Shown: piece by piece, positions 17,073 to 26,587 of the stretch | How positions within the stretch are numbered: position 1 is the stretch's first letter | Layout of the letters: each line of letters starts with the position of its first letter | Assembly (NCBI GenBank): GCA_029936675.1 | Contig: JAPYSB010000002.1 | Span: 44,184-108,183, forward strand | Length of the DNA stretch: 64,000 nucleotides | Source of the DNA: Dehalococcoidia bacterium | GTDB lineage: Bacteria > Chloroflexota > Dehalococcoidia > Lucifugimonadales > UBA826 | Direction of reading: 5' to 3' | The notes under the pieces: generated by a model | Databases searched by the model: none | Seen by the model: the letters and a program-made list of their open reading frames with translations, nothing else | What the model was told of the DNA's origin: nothing | Position numbers and translations under genes: made by a program

Positions 17073-17855
17073 ATGAGGTTACAAAACAAGGTTGCCGTTA
17101 TAACAGGAGGCTCGTCGGGAATGGGGAGAGCTACAGCTGAACTTTTTGCTTCGGAAGGGTGCACAGTAGTTATAGCTGGACGCAGAAAAGATTTAGGAAC
17201 CGAAGTGGCCGATAAAATCAACGGAAATGGAGGGGAATGTATATTCATCAATACCGATGTATCCGTGTCGAAAGATGTGGAATTTTTGGTAAATAGCACA
17301 ATCAATAACTTTGGAAAAATAGATGTCCTATTTAACAATGCTGGTATAAATAACGAAGCCCAAGGCGATCCTCACAAAGAGGATGAAAACTTATTTGACT
17401 CAGTGTTGAATGTGAATCTAAAAGGGGCTTTTTTGTGCACCAAATATGTAGTAGAAAATATGATGGAAAACCGTTCAGGTTCGATAATAAATAATTCCTC
17501 AGTTTTGGACAGTCGAGCCGCCAACAGTTCGTCAACTTCATATCATGTATCGAAGGGGGGGTTGGCAATGTTGACCAAAAAATCATCTCTTTCATATGCT
17601 AAATACAACATCAGGGTAAATTCCATACAGCCTGGAGCAATTGCAACAGAAATGTCAGGTGTCAATTGGAATGACCTTGAGAATGAAAAAGTGAATCAGG
17701 AGAGGAGTAAAATGCAGCCGATCGTACGAATGGGCCTACCGGTTGATGTTGCATATGCAGCTTTATTTTTTGCCTCTGAAGAGTCCTCTTTTATAACAGG
17801 GGCGAGCCTGCTCGTAGACGGGGGAACAAGCGCAGCATATAACTGGGCACCTTGA
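17073..17855 (+). CDS. Short-chain dehydrogenase/reductase
   Basis: A 260-residue classical SDR with the NAD(P)-binding loop GGSSGMGRATAELF (TGxxxGxG type, about 12-25), the NNAG motif (about 89-92), the active-site Ser and YHVSK (about 157-161), and a family-typical end ITGASLLVDGGTSA. It oxidises an alcohol or reduces a ketone on an unknown substrate. The residue after the second strand is Arg (GRRKD), which often favours NADP. An ATAGGAGCG ribosome site precedes the ATG. An MFS_3 gene follows after 92 nt on the same strand. Confidence 0.9.
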   Translation: MRLQNKVAVITGGSSGMGRATAELFASEGCTVVIAGRRKDLGTEVADKINGNGGECIFINTDVSVSKDVEFLVNSTINNFGKIDVLFNNAGINNEAQGDPHKEDENLFDSVLNVNLKGAFLCTKYVVENMMENRSGSIINNSSVLDSRAANSSSTSYHVSKGGLAMLTKKSSLSYAKYNIRVNSIQPGAIATEMSGVNWNDLENEKVNQERSKMQPIVRMGLPVDVAYAALFFASEESSFITGASLLVDGGTSAAYNWAP

Positions 17856-17947
17856 ACTATAACTTAGTCTATAATTACTCTCCGTGAAACCATATAAATA
17901 TCGGAGTCGACCACACGAGTTAAATGCACCTGTAGGTTTTATACTTT

Positions 17948-19216
17948 TTGGGTAATACAGAAGACTCTACCAATATAAAACCTTGGTCTGCTTTCAGGTT
18001 TCCAAATTTCAGGATGCTATGGATATCCGGATTATGTGCTTCAGTTACCATGCAGATCCGGCTGCTTGGATTTGGTGTGTGGCTTTATGAGGAGACAGGT
18101 TCAGGGATACAACTCGGACTACTAGGATTGGTACAACTCGCTGTCCAAATGCCAGCCTCATTGTTTGGAGGAGCATTCGCTGACCAGTTTGATCGAAAAA
18201 AGCTAATAGCGATCACCCAATGTTTTAGCTTCTTCTTAATAACCCTTGCCGCAATTCTATTAATTAGTGATTCCTTGAGGCCATGGCACATATATGCCAT
18301 GGTCGCAATACTCGGAGTTACCAGCACAATGGGAGGGCCAGCCCGTTCTGCTATTACAGCCAATGTAGTACCCACTTCCCACCTGCTGCATGCTGTTACT
18401 TCTAATACAGCTACATATCAAATAAGCTCCATCCTAACACCTTTATTATTTTCCGTTGCATATAAATTAGTTGGGTTACCTGCTGTATTTTTAATAGGTG
18501 TCTGCTTCTCCCTACCAGCCTCAATAATACCTTTGTTTATTAATGCCAAATACGGTACTGATGGAACTGACAAACCATCAGAAGGCTCTATGATTTCAAG
18601 ATTATGGGAAGGATTCACATTTGTTAGAAACCACCCCATACTTCCTGGTCTATATATCATGGACATAGGGGTTACCGTCGTAAGCTTTTACCGAGAAATC
18701 ATGCCTTTGATAGTCGATAAATTATTCAAGCAGGGTGCCTGGGCTATAGGACCTCTCTCAGCCGCCAATTCTCTGGGCGGAGTTTCTGGTAGTTTCCTTG
18801 TCCTTTTCTTGGCTAAATATCGCTCCAAAGGAATGCTGGTTCTATACGCTACAGGAATATATTCCCTTTTGTTATTCGGCTTCGGCTCAATTCAGTTCCT
18901 TAACGTACACCCATTGTTTTTATTATTAATCGGGGGAGGAATAATTTCCGGACTGGGTGCGACTGATGCAATAGGTATGACTACCAGACAAACTACGGTG
19001 CAATTAACAACTCCTGACCATATGAGAGGTAGAGCTGTAAGTTTTCATTCTTTTTGCGCGATGGCAGCAAATAATATAGGAACATTTGAGGTTGGTTTCA
19101 TGTCCGAACGAATTGGAGCTGGAAACACTATGCTATTAGGCGGAACAGTATCTGTTTGCGTGGTCCTTCTTGTATGGCGCCTAATAACCGGGTTAAGAAG
19201 TTATAGATACCCTTAG
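17948..19216 (+). CDS. MFS transporter, MFS_3/EntS-like type
   Basis: A 422-residue carrier whose N-terminus (FRFPNFRMLWISGLCASV) and loop GGAFADQFDRKKLI match the MFS_3 branch. A TTG at 17948 is the only plausible start, because the frame is closed by TAG at 17933 and no ATG precedes the first helix. It is the second of three members of this branch in the window. Its stop overlaps that of the convergent aldo/keto reductase by 4 nt (TTAG). Confidence 0.83.
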   Translation: MGNTEDSTNIKPWSAFRFPNFRMLWISGLCASVTMQIRLLGFGVWLYEETGSGIQLGLLGLVQLAVQMPASLFGGAFADQFDRKKLIAITQCFSFFLITLAAILLISDSLRPWHIYAMVAILGVTSTMGGPARSAITANVVPTSHLLHAVTSNTATYQISSILTPLLFSVAYKLVGLPAVFLIGVCFSLPASIIPLFINAKYGTDGTDKPSEGSMISRLWEGFTFVRNHPILPGLYIMDIGVTVVSFYREIMPLIVDKLFKQGAWAIGPLSAANSLGGVSGSFLVLFLAKYRSKGMLVLYATGIYSLLLFGFGSIQFLNVHPLFLLLIGGGIISGLGATDAIGMTTRQTTVQLTTPDHMRGRAVSFHSFCAMAANNIGTFEVGFMSERIGAGNTMLLGGTVSVCVVLLVWRLITGLRSYRYP

Positions 19217-20079
19217 ATTATTGCTAATTTGGGCTCTGGATCAATGGAAACCCTTGTTGAAGTTATGTTTTCTTGGGCCTCTGTTGATAACTGTTGAAAC
19301 CGTGACCCAGCATCCAAAACTTTTTCAAGTAATGAGAACTCTCCACAGCTAGGGGCCGTATCTATTTTTTGCGATAACTGCCACCACAAAGCTTCATCTA
19401 TTTCTTTCTGTTCCCTATAGGGGTCGTACCAGGTAGCACAGTCTTTTTCTTTATCGGCCCATCCCCCTCTGGCAATCATCTTTATTGTCTGAATTCCTAC
19501 ATCATTTTGATTGCAAAATTGAATTAATGTATCTGAATCTTTCCGGTACTCAGGATTTCTATACATCGAAGCATTCACCGGAAACATCACAGTATCGAAA
19601 TCAAACCTCCTCAGCGCCTCCAGATGTGTAGCCGGTGAAGAAGGGCCATGTCCAGTAATACCAAGCCATTTCGTAAGCCCTTGTTCCTTCATCTCTACTA
19701 ACGCCTCCAAGGCCCCACCTTTTCCTGTCACCAGATCTAAAGTTTCAAGATCTATTACAGAATGCAATTGGAACAAATCAAAAGAGTCCACCTTCATTCG
19801 GCCCATTATGTCTTGAACATTGCTCCACACATCATCCCTAGTTCTCATTGGAGTCTTACAACCCAAAAACATCTTGGAGCGTAACTCCGGCATCCATGGC
19901 GCAACACGCTCCATTGATTCAGAATATCCAGGTGCTATATCTATATGGTTGACTCCGTAATCCAAACACATCTGGATGGCAGAATCGGCCTCTGGCTGAC
20001 TTAATTTTCCTATCGAATAGGCTCCAAAGGTAATTACTGTACTGCTGTGTCCAGTTCTCCCAAGTCGACGTTTCTCCAC
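19213..20079 (-). CDS. Aldo/keto reductase
   Basis: An NADPH-dependent TIM-barrel oxidoreductase, 288 residues from the chosen start. The catalytic tetrad is visible: Asp and Tyr in HIDIAPGYSESM, Lys in FLGCKTPM and His in FQLHSV. The GTG at 20079 is chosen because AGAGG lies 6 nt upstream and the family starts with RRLGRTG; the track start at 20145 adds a non-homologous hydrophobic leader. The C-terminal region carries several Cys but no clear iron-sulfur motif. It is divergent from the nuclease-like gene at 20146. The carbonyl substrate is unknown. Confidence 0.84.
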   Translation of the reverse strand: MEKRRLGRTGHSSTVITFGAYSIGKLSQPEADSAIQMCLDYGVNHIDIAPGYSESMERVAPWMPELRSKMFLGCKTPMRTRDDVWSNVQDIMGRMKVDSFDLFQLHSVIDLETLDLVTGKGGALEALVEMKEQGLTKWLGITGHGPSSPATHLEALRRFDFDTVMFPVNASMYRNPEYRKDSDTLIQFCNQNDVGIQTIKMIARGGWADKEKDCATWYDPYREQKEIDEALWWQLSQKIDTAPSCGEFSLLEKVLDAGSRFQQLSTEAQENITSTRVSIDPEPKLAII

Positions 20080-20145
20080 AACTTGCCTCTTTTTTTGCAA
20101 TAATATCCAGAAATATATTCGCTCTAGTATAACGAAAAAAACCAA

Positions 20146-20877
20146 ATGGCTATTACAATCTCAGCAACTGAATTAGGCAACTATGCGACACGATACCCTT
20201 GTTTAAGGTGTGCCTGGGTAAGGATGCACGTCAAGGATCTTCCTTATCAAACATTCCCTTCAATATTTAGTTCAATAGACAGTTTTACTAAAAACGTCAT
20301 TTCTGAGTTTTTTGAAAAATTTTCCCGATTGCCCGACTGGTTAGAAGAAATTGGGGAGATCACTGAGAATATAAAACCTCCAAATTGGAGGAAATTTTAC
20401 AAAGATGATGAAACCACCGGCGTAAGAGTGAGAGGGGAAGCGGACGCCATATTTCATCTTTCAGACGGATCCTATGTGATTGCCGATTACAAAACCTCAC
20501 GCTACAACCCTGAAAGAAAATATGCCCTACTGTCGTATCAAATACAGTTGAATGCTTACGCATGGATAGCCGAATCCTCCGGATACAGTCCTATCAGTCG
20601 TCTTTATCTGATATTCATGGAACCGGAAAGTCAAAAAGAGTTCGCTTCATCTAGTTCAGCTATTTCAGAGATGGGAATAGCTCTTGGATTTAAATCCAAT
20701 ATAATTGAAGTTGAAAGAAGGCCAGAAAAACTGATACCACCTATATTAGATTTAGTCCATTCTGTGTCCAAAATGAAAATACCCCCGGAAGGAAGACATA
20801 GATGCCGAAACTGTGTGAAACTGAATGAAATGATTGTGCAAATGACCTATGGAATTACCCATGACCTCGACGAATAA
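20146..20877 (+). CDS. PD-(D/E)XK nuclease-family protein with two CxxC pairs
   Basis: A 243-residue protein with the RecB/Cas4-like nuclease core: GEADAIF (about 102), VIADYKTSRY with the Asp-x-Lys catalytic motif (about 121-130) and YQIQLNAYAW (about 139-148). One CxxC (CLRC) sits near residue 19 and another (CRNC) near 223. In Cas4 and AddB, Cys residues at both ends of the nuclease domain hold an iron-sulfur cluster, so a similar cluster is plausible here. No cas genes are nearby. A TATAAC 12 nt before the ATG suggests a very short leader. The PIG-L-like gene overlaps its end. Confidence 0.8.
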   Translation: MAITISATELGNYATRYPCLRCAWVRMHVKDLPYQTFPSIFSSIDSFTKNVISEFFEKFSRLPDWLEEIGEITENIKPPNWRKFYKDDETTGVRVRGEADAIFHLSDGSYVIADYKTSRYNPERKYALLSYQIQLNAYAWIAESSGYSPISRLYLIFMEPESQKEFASSSSAISEMGIALGFKSNIIEVERRPEKLIPPILDLVHSVSKMKIPPEGRHRCRNCVKLNEMIVQMTYGITHDLDE

Positions 20878-21604
20878 AGAAAACATTGTCTGGTTGGGAG
20901 TGTATGGACACCCAGATGACGAAACCTCTGCCAGTGCCGGCACTATGGTGAAACTAAGTGGCGAAGGCCACCAAGTCTACGTCATCACAGCTACGGGTGG
21001 GGAATTAGGTACATTGGGAACCGGCGGCACAAAGATCAGAAGAGAGGATCTCGCCTCCGTTAGAGAATCCGAATTAAAGGCAAATATGAAAGCCTACGGG
21101 GCAAATCCACCTTTTATGTTGCGATACGTGGACCAGGAGCTAGAAAAAGAAGATTCCGAGGTATTAGCCATAAAAATTCTAGACATAATGCACCTGGTTG
21201 AACCAGATGTTGTATCGACCTTCGGTCCAAGTGGCATATCTAACCATCCAGACCACATAGCAATCCACAAATCCACTCTGATTGCCTATAAAAAATATTT
21301 TAATCCTACAGGTGAAAACTCACCGCTTCTGATCTACCCGTCCATTCCAGAAGATATAGCCGAAATGTACAACCTACAATTAAGCGCAGTTGAAAAAAAT
21401 ATGGACTTAACCATAGGTATTGATGACACCATTGGATACAAAATAGAAGGACTAAAAAATTATAAGAGTCAAGAAGACGCCCAAGAATTTGCAGCACACC
21501 TTTCCGAAAGAAAAGGTCCCCACTTTGAATCATTCGCCGTCAGTGACTCCTCCCCGAACGACTGGGAATCATATCCAGTAGTGGATTACCTACGTTCACT
21601 ATAG
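20861..21604 (+). CDS. PIG-L/LmbE-family N-acetylglucosaminyl deacetylase-like hydrolase
   Basis: A 247-residue zinc hydrolase with both PIG-L motifs: YGHPDDETSASAGT near the N-terminus (about 18-24) and NHPDHIAIH in the middle (about 128-136), which together hold the metal. Family members remove acetyl groups from GlcNAc-linked compounds such as mycothiol and bacillithiol precursors. ATG 20861 is chosen because it begins close to the first motif; 20849 is also in frame. It overlaps the end of the nuclease gene in another frame, so the two are translated from one message. Confidence 0.85.
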   Translation: MTSTNKENIVWLGVYGHPDDETSASAGTMVKLSGEGHQVYVITATGGELGTLGTGGTKIRREDLASVRESELKANMKAYGANPPFMLRYVDQELEKEDSEVLAIKILDIMHLVEPDVVSTFGPSGISNHPDHIAIHKSTLIAYKKYFNPTGENSPLLIYPSIPEDIAEMYNLQLSAVEKNMDLTIGIDDTIGYKIEGLKNYKSQEDAQEFAAHLSERKGPHFESFAVSDSSPNDWESYPVVDYLRSL

Positions 21605-21627
21605 AACAAGGCAGCTTAATTTTAGCA

Positions 21628-22830
21628 TCAAATTTTAGTACTATTTTCACTGGTCAATTTCAGTGATACTGCACCAAGCACAAATATTATAGACGTGATA
21701 ACAAAGGCAACTGCATAGCTACCCGTGGTATCGAAACTCATTCCCGCTATGATGGGTCCCAAAAAGGAAGGTACAGCATTGGATATAGCAATAACGCCCA
21801 TTATCGCGCCAAAATGTTTCACTCCAAATGCGTCTATCACTATTAGTTGATAAAGAGCTCCAAAAGCTCCCAGAAAAAAACCCATGGCGGGAACAATTAC
21901 CCACACTGGAAGTCCATCTCCTGCGTAGATAAGTAGGGATGCAAAAATTGCTTGTCCGCACAGATCTAAAACCAAAGCCATGCGTGGGCCATATTTATCG
22001 GACAGGTTTCCAAAGATAAATTTGCCTGCCATTCCACAGGCGGCAAACAAGCTTACAGCTATGGATGCAGTGCTTTCTCTCACACCGTTAATGATGAGGT
22101 GGGAAGAAACTTGAGGTAATAATGAACTATAAGTAAATGTCCCGCATAGTATCGCAAAGGTGATAGCATAAAAAGTTTTTGTTCGGATTGCTTCTTTTAA
22201 AGTAAATCCAGTCAAAATTTCAGCCTTCTTTTCCGGTTCTAGGATTCCTTTACTTACAGCATCCGGATTTTTTACAATCAAATAGGAATATACGGATACC
22301 AAAATTCCCAAAGCCCCAACAACTGCATAAGCAATCCTCCAGTTATATACGGTAACCAAAAATGCAATGATTGGTTGTATCACCATTCCGCCAAAATTAT
22401 TTCCCATTGCAGTTATGCCAATCACTCTTCCTCGGTTTTCAGGAAACCACAACCCGACCAATTTACCTGGAGGCAACATTGCGGCCCCGACGATAGAGAA
22501 AGATTGGACAACACTTAGGAAATACCAATGCCATAGTTCTGTCATGAACGGCCTAACAAGATAACTAATGCCAAATGCAGCCATAGAAAAGGCCATTATT
22601 CGTCTTGATCCGTGTTTATCTATTAGTGACCCGATCAATGGTGATATTAATGATCCAAAGGCGATTAAAGACAAGGACAACCCTATCTGGGTACGCGTCC
22701 AACCAAAAGTATTTTCCAGAGGTTCAACGAAATGACCAAATGAGTATTGGGATCCACCTACTGCAACAGAAGAAGCCAAAAAGCACGCTGCGGCGATAGC
22801 CCAGCCTCTATGAAAATTAATGTTATACAA
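21628..22830 (-). CDS. MFS transporter, monocarboxylate/OFA-like type
   Basis: A 400-residue carrier with 12 helices; FGWTRTQIGLSLSLIAFGS and the loop GSLIDKHGSRRIM place it with the monocarboxylate-like carriers at 35156 and 39820, which share the segment MTELWHWY or a close variant. Its start overlaps the end of the amidohydrolase gene by 8 nt, so the carrier and the hydrolase are expected to handle the same compound. Confidence 0.87.
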   Translation of the reverse strand: MYNINFHRGWAIAAACFLASSVAVGGSQYSFGHFVEPLENTFGWTRTQIGLSLSLIAFGSLISPLIGSLIDKHGSRRIMAFSMAAFGISYLVRPFMTELWHWYFLSVVQSFSIVGAAMLPPGKLVGLWFPENRGRVIGITAMGNNFGGMVIQPIIAFLVTVYNWRIAYAVVGALGILVSVYSYLIVKNPDAVSKGILEPEKKAEILTGFTLKEAIRTKTFYAITFAILCGTFTYSSLLPQVSSHLIINGVRESTASIAVSLFAACGMAGKFIFGNLSDKYGPRMALVLDLCGQAIFASLLIYAGDGLPVWVIVPAMGFFLGAFGALYQLIVIDAFGVKHFGAIMGVIAISNAVPSFLGPIIAGMSFDTTGSYAVAFVITSIIFVLGAVSLKLTSENSTKI

Positions 22831-23656
22831 AATCGAACAAAGTTAGAGCAGTTTTACCCATAATCCAATCAATTTCTGTGGGTTTCGTGAAGACGGTATT
22901 ATCCATAGCTGTCTTCATTGCATTTCTATAGCCCTCCCTGCCACTAACGGGAGGGTAATCACTACCCCACATAATCTTCTTGTATCCGAAAGAGTCTTTC
23001 GCCATGTCTAAAAGGGGAGGGATATCATCAAAAAAATCTCTGTTGAATTTTTCCTTTAAAGCATTTGGTCTATTGTTAAATTCTCCCAGGCCATGAATTT
23101 TTATATATGTGTTCCCGAAATCAGCCAATTGCATAGCCTTTTTAAATGTAGAATACGGAGCAAGCGGGGCCTTCCCGTTTTTTGGAAATGCACTCTCTTC
23201 CCCTCCTCCCGCTAAATGCTCAATTATTATAGGGATTTGGGGAAATTCAGATACGAGCTCTGCAAATTGATCAGACGCGAAATCGTCTACGGTACCCATA
23301 CAACTAACAACCATGTCAAGTTCAGCAGCTTTTCGCCAAATGGCAAACTGGTCTGGTCCTGGAGAACGGGTAGTGGTTGTGAGGCGAACACCCACAGCTC
23401 CCTTTTCCTTATGTTCTTCCAATTTCCTTATCGAATCGTTCTTATCCGAATCTACTATGACAATTACGTTGAATTTTCCTGGAAACCTTTTGACACACTC
23501 GTATAAGTAACTATGGTCATACGTTCCATGTTCTGGCCGACCATGTTGTATTAGGACAGCATGATCCACCTGGTTCAGGGTCATCTGGTGCAACAACATT
23601 TCCACTGGTTCAAACCAGTTAACTCCAGCATGGGTGTGAGTATCCACAACGGTCAT
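22823..23656 (-). CDS. Amidohydrolase-2 family metal-dependent hydrolase/decarboxylase
   Basis: A 277-residue TIM-barrel protein of the amidohydrolase-2 group, which includes ACMS decarboxylase and lactonases. The N-terminal metal motif is VDTHTHAG, a central His occurs in IIIEHLAGGG (about 168) and the final Asp in MWGSDYPPVSG (about 235). Hydrolysis of a lactone or non-oxidative decarboxylation are both possible. ATG 23656 is preferred to the track TTG because GGAG lies 7 nt before it. It overlaps the following MFS gene by 8 nt. Confidence 0.85.
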   Translation of the reverse strand: MTVVDTHTHAGVNWFEPVEMLLHQMTLNQVDHAVLIQHGRPEHGTYDHSYLYECVKRFPGKFNVIVIVDSDKNDSIRKLEEHKEKGAVGVRLTTTTRSPGPDQFAIWRKAAELDMVVSCMGTVDDFASDQFAELVSEFPQIPIIIEHLAGGGEESAFPKNGKAPLAPYSTFKKAMQLADFGNTYIKIHGLGEFNNRPNALKEKFNRDFFDDIPPLLDMAKDSFGYKKIMWGSDYPPVSGREGYRNAMKTAMDNTVFTKPTEIDWIMGKTALTLFDFV

Positions 23657-23749
23657 TAAAATCTCCAACTTATCAATTTACCGATTTTGGTAAGTGGTAT
23701 ATCCTCATTAAGTTTTCAGGTTCATATCAAGGAATACTAGGAGTAGGAT

Positions 23750-24715
23750 ATGCCAAAATTTGTTTTTATGCCGCCGCAGGATGATCTTAAGCGTGAGTTT
23801 GCTGCCAGACTTTCCGACACTTTGCCAGAATATGATGTTCACTCTCCTGAAACAGATGCGGATGCTATAGGAGTTATCAAAGATGCGGATGCCGCTATGG
23901 GATGGATACCTCCTGAAGCTCTTGAGGTGGCTTCCAAAATCCAGTGGTTACACAATCCTGACGCTGGACCCTTTTTTGGATATTACTACGAAAATCTCTG
24001 TAAGCATTCCCTAACGATTACAAATCCTAGGGGAATCTATTGGGATCACATCTCCCACCACATCCTAATGTTTATATTGGCTTTATCTCGAGGACTCCCA
24101 TGGTATATGGACGCAAAAAGGGAACGTATCTGGGATAAAGACGCCAGAAAAACACCTTATGTTTTTCTGGGAGATTCGACTGCTTTAATCAATGGAGTCG
24201 GTGGAATAGGTCATGAAACGGCGAGATTATGTCGCGAACTCGGGATGCGGGTGATCGGAATTGACCCGAGACAAGAATATAAAATTGAAGGTGTAGAGAT
24301 GCACCAGCCTGAATCTCTTGCTGAACTTCTTCCTCAAGCCGATTTTGTGATCACCACTGTACCGCACACACCTGAGACAGAGTTTACATTCAATAAAGAT
24401 ACTTTCGGCCTTATGAAAAAAACCTCGTATTTTATAAATATAGGTAGAGGTATGGTCTGCAAGTTAGATGACCTAGCTGAAGCGGTGGAAAAAGGAGTTA
24501 TTGCGGGATGCGGACTTGACGTTTATGAAACAGAACCTTTACCTTCAGAACATAAACTGTGGGGTCTAGACAACGTTCTCATGACGCCTCACATTGCAGT
24601 GGCAGACGCAGAGAATTTATCTGAACGAAGATATCAGATACTGATAGAAAATGCCCGGCTATTTCTGGATAACGATGAACTGAATAATATCGTTGATAAA
24701 GAGAAATGGTTCTAA
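23750..24715 (+). CDS. D-2-hydroxyacid dehydrogenase, NAD-dependent family
   Basis: A 321-residue protein with the two-domain fold of D-2-hydroxyacid dehydrogenases. The nucleotide-binding loop is NGVGGIGHETARL (about 143-155) followed by Asp at the end of the second strand (IGIDPR). Catalytic Arg lies in NIGRGMV, Glu in YETEPLPSE and His in MTPHIAVAD. It interconverts a 2-keto and a 2-hydroxy acid. An AGGAGTAGG ribosome site precedes the ATG. It opens a plus-strand run of eight catabolic genes up to 29954. Confidence 0.88.
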   Translation: MPKFVFMPPQDDLKREFAARLSDTLPEYDVHSPETDADAIGVIKDADAAMGWIPPEALEVASKIQWLHNPDAGPFFGYYYENLCKHSLTITNPRGIYWDHISHHILMFILALSRGLPWYMDAKRERIWDKDARKTPYVFLGDSTALINGVGGIGHETARLCRELGMRVIGIDPRQEYKIEGVEMHQPESLAELLPQADFVITTVPHTPETEFTFNKDTFGLMKKTSYFINIGRGMVCKLDDLAEAVEKGVIAGCGLDVYETEPLPSEHKLWGLDNVLMTPHIAVADAENLSERRYQILIENARLFLDNDELNNIVDKEKWF

Positions 24716-24740
24716 TAATCAAGCAAACTAGAGGAAATAA

Positions 24741-25499
24741 ATGACTAACTTGAGACAAAATAGAGCAAAAAAGAATTTAAGTGATGGGAAGATAGTATCA
24801 GTTCCTATGGGGCCTATGAATGGAGACTTAATAGAGCATTTTGGCCCTTTGGGATTTGATGCAATGTGGCTAGAAGGAGAGCACGGTCCTGTGGATTTCA
24901 ACAATATTCCCGATTTAACAAGAGCCTGTGACCTCTGGGATATGACTCCCATCGTGCGAGTTCACCAAAATGAACCGGCCACCATCTACAGAACTTTCGA
25001 TCTTGGCGCCCAAGCAATCACAGTCCCCCACATAAATACCAAAGAAGAGGCTCTTTCAGTGGTGGATTCTGGTAAATTCGCCCCAATAGGAAACAGGGGC
25101 TCCTTCACCAGTAGGCAGGGGATAGGAGTCGATGACTATTTCAGCCAAGCCAATGATCAAACCATGCTGATCATCTTGATCGAAGACATAATTGCGGTCA
25201 ATAATCTCGACGAGATACTTGAAGTTGAAAACATTGATGTATTCTTTGTGGCCCCAGGAGATTTAGCTCAAACAATGGGTTATCCCGGAGGAGCGGGCCG
25301 TAGGGAAGTAAAAGAAGTTGTGGAAGGTGCCATCAAAAAAATCAGTTCGTCAGGTAGAACTGCAGGCACACTAGCCGGAACCGATGCAGTAGGAAGATAT
25401 ATAGATTTCGGAGCCCGATTTTTCTCATTCAGTTATCTTCCATGGTTAGCCGAAGGGGCAGAAAAATTCCACGAAACTGTAACAAAGGCGACTAAATAA
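24741..25499 (+). CDS. HpcH/HpaI aldolase/citrate lyase family protein
   Basis: A 252-residue TIM-barrel aldolase that keeps the motifs of 2-keto-3-deoxy acid aldolases: DAMWLEGEHGPVDF (about 38-51), PIVRVHQNEP with the binding Arg, the metal region VPHINTKEE, and FVAPGDLAQTMGYPG. The expected reaction is reversible cleavage of a 2-keto-3-deoxy acid to pyruvate and an aldehyde. It lies 25 nt after the 2-hydroxyacid dehydrogenase and 35 nt before the sugar kinase, which fits a sugar-acid breakdown operon. Confidence 0.87.
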   Translation: MTNLRQNRAKKNLSDGKIVSVPMGPMNGDLIEHFGPLGFDAMWLEGEHGPVDFNNIPDLTRACDLWDMTPIVRVHQNEPATIYRTFDLGAQAITVPHINTKEEALSVVDSGKFAPIGNRGSFTSRQGIGVDDYFSQANDQTMLIILIEDIIAVNNLDEILEVENIDVFFVAPGDLAQTMGYPGGAGRREVKEVVEGAIKKISSSGRTAGTLAGTDAVGRYIDFGARFFSFSYLPWLAEGAEKFHETVTKATK

Positions 25500-25534
25500 A
25501 AAAACTCCATACTGATTTTTCAAGGGAAATACCC

Positions 25535-26518
25535 GTGCAGAAATTCATAACTTTTGGGGAAACCATGGTCCAGTACAATGCCGAATACACTGGTGCATTT
25601 GACCCCGAGAGAAAATATTTCCCTGATGTGGCAGGTGCCGAATCTAATGTTGCAATTAACCTCTCTAAAATAACCAAAAATCAAGCTGAGATTTTCTGGG
25701 TCAGCCGACTCGGCAGAGATGATGCAGGTAGGCTAATCCAAAAAATTATTTCGCAACATATCGAAATTGACGCCCCTATTTATTTTGGTGAGAAAACGGG
25801 AATTTCCTATTTAAACCATCATACAGACGGTCAACACATAAAAACGTATTTCAGAAAAGGGAGTGCCGCAAGTGAGATACCGTTCGAGCAGGTGAAAAAG
25901 CACTTAAAAAAAGCGGACATGTTGCATATTACAGGGATCACACCAGCACTCAGTAAAACAAACTTAGAAACTGTGGTTAAGTCCCTAGAATTCTGTGCTG
26001 AAATGGATATCCCTGTTTGTTTAGATGTTAATTACCGGGAGCAACTTTGGAACCCAACTGAAGCCAAAAACACATTAGAAAAACTTTTGCCATTCATATC
26101 TATATTCAAAGTGGGGCACGATGAGGCCGAAACGATCTGGCAGTTAAATCTTTCAGCGGAGGAATATGCTGCTCACTTCTATAAAAGACCCGGTACACTA
26201 ACTATCGTGACAGAAGGCGAATCTGGGGCAGTGCTTTTTAATGGAACCGACCACATTCGTGAACCCAGCATCGAAATCAAGGTTATAGACCCCGTTGGTG
26301 CCGGCGACGCGTTTGTTGCCGGATTTCTCGGCACCTTAATTCGGCAAAATATTTCCTTGCGTGATTTTCTTAAAGCTGAGTATGAAAGCCAGATAGAACC
26401 ACTGACTAGAGCATTAAAAGTAGGGAATATCTGCGGGGCCCTTACCTGCACCAAAAAAGGGGATACTGCAGCGATGCCTACACTCGCGGAAATTGAGGAT
26501 TTTATTGGATTACTTTGA
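25535..26518 (+). CDS. PfkB-family sugar kinase, 2-keto-3-deoxygluconate kinase-like
   Basis: A 327-residue ribokinase-like protein starting at GTG. Family marks are FGETMVQYN at the N-terminus, ESNVAINLSKI (about 30-40), VCLDVNYREQLW, and the C-terminal signature DPVGAGDAFVAGFLG (about 252-266) with the catalytic Asp. The N-terminal pattern is typical of KDG kinases. It would phosphorylate the 2-keto-3-deoxy acid made by an enolase-type dehydratase, offering a branch alternative to direct cleavage by the neighbouring aldolase. No KDPG aldolase of the Eda type is seen in the window. Confidence 0.83.
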   Translation: MQKFITFGETMVQYNAEYTGAFDPERKYFPDVAGAESNVAINLSKITKNQAEIFWVSRLGRDDAGRLIQKIISQHIEIDAPIYFGEKTGISYLNHHTDGQHIKTYFRKGSAASEIPFEQVKKHLKKADMLHITGITPALSKTNLETVVKSLEFCAEMDIPVCLDVNYREQLWNPTEAKNTLEKLLPFISIFKVGHDEAETIWQLNLSAEEYAAHFYKRPGTLTIVTEGESGAVLFNGTDHIREPSIEIKVIDPVGAGDAFVAGFLGTLIRQNISLRDFLKAEYESQIEPLTRALKVGNICGALTCTKKGDTAAMPTLAEIEDFIGLL

Positions 26519-26587
26519 TCTATCCATACCCTGCAAACTTCTCGTCAGTTAATATGTAATCCAAAATAAATAAAACGGAGTTAATCA

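Noticed and set aside
20146-20877. cas4 gene
   Set aside because: The nuclease core and Cys pairs are similar in type, but there are no other cas genes and no repeat array in the window.
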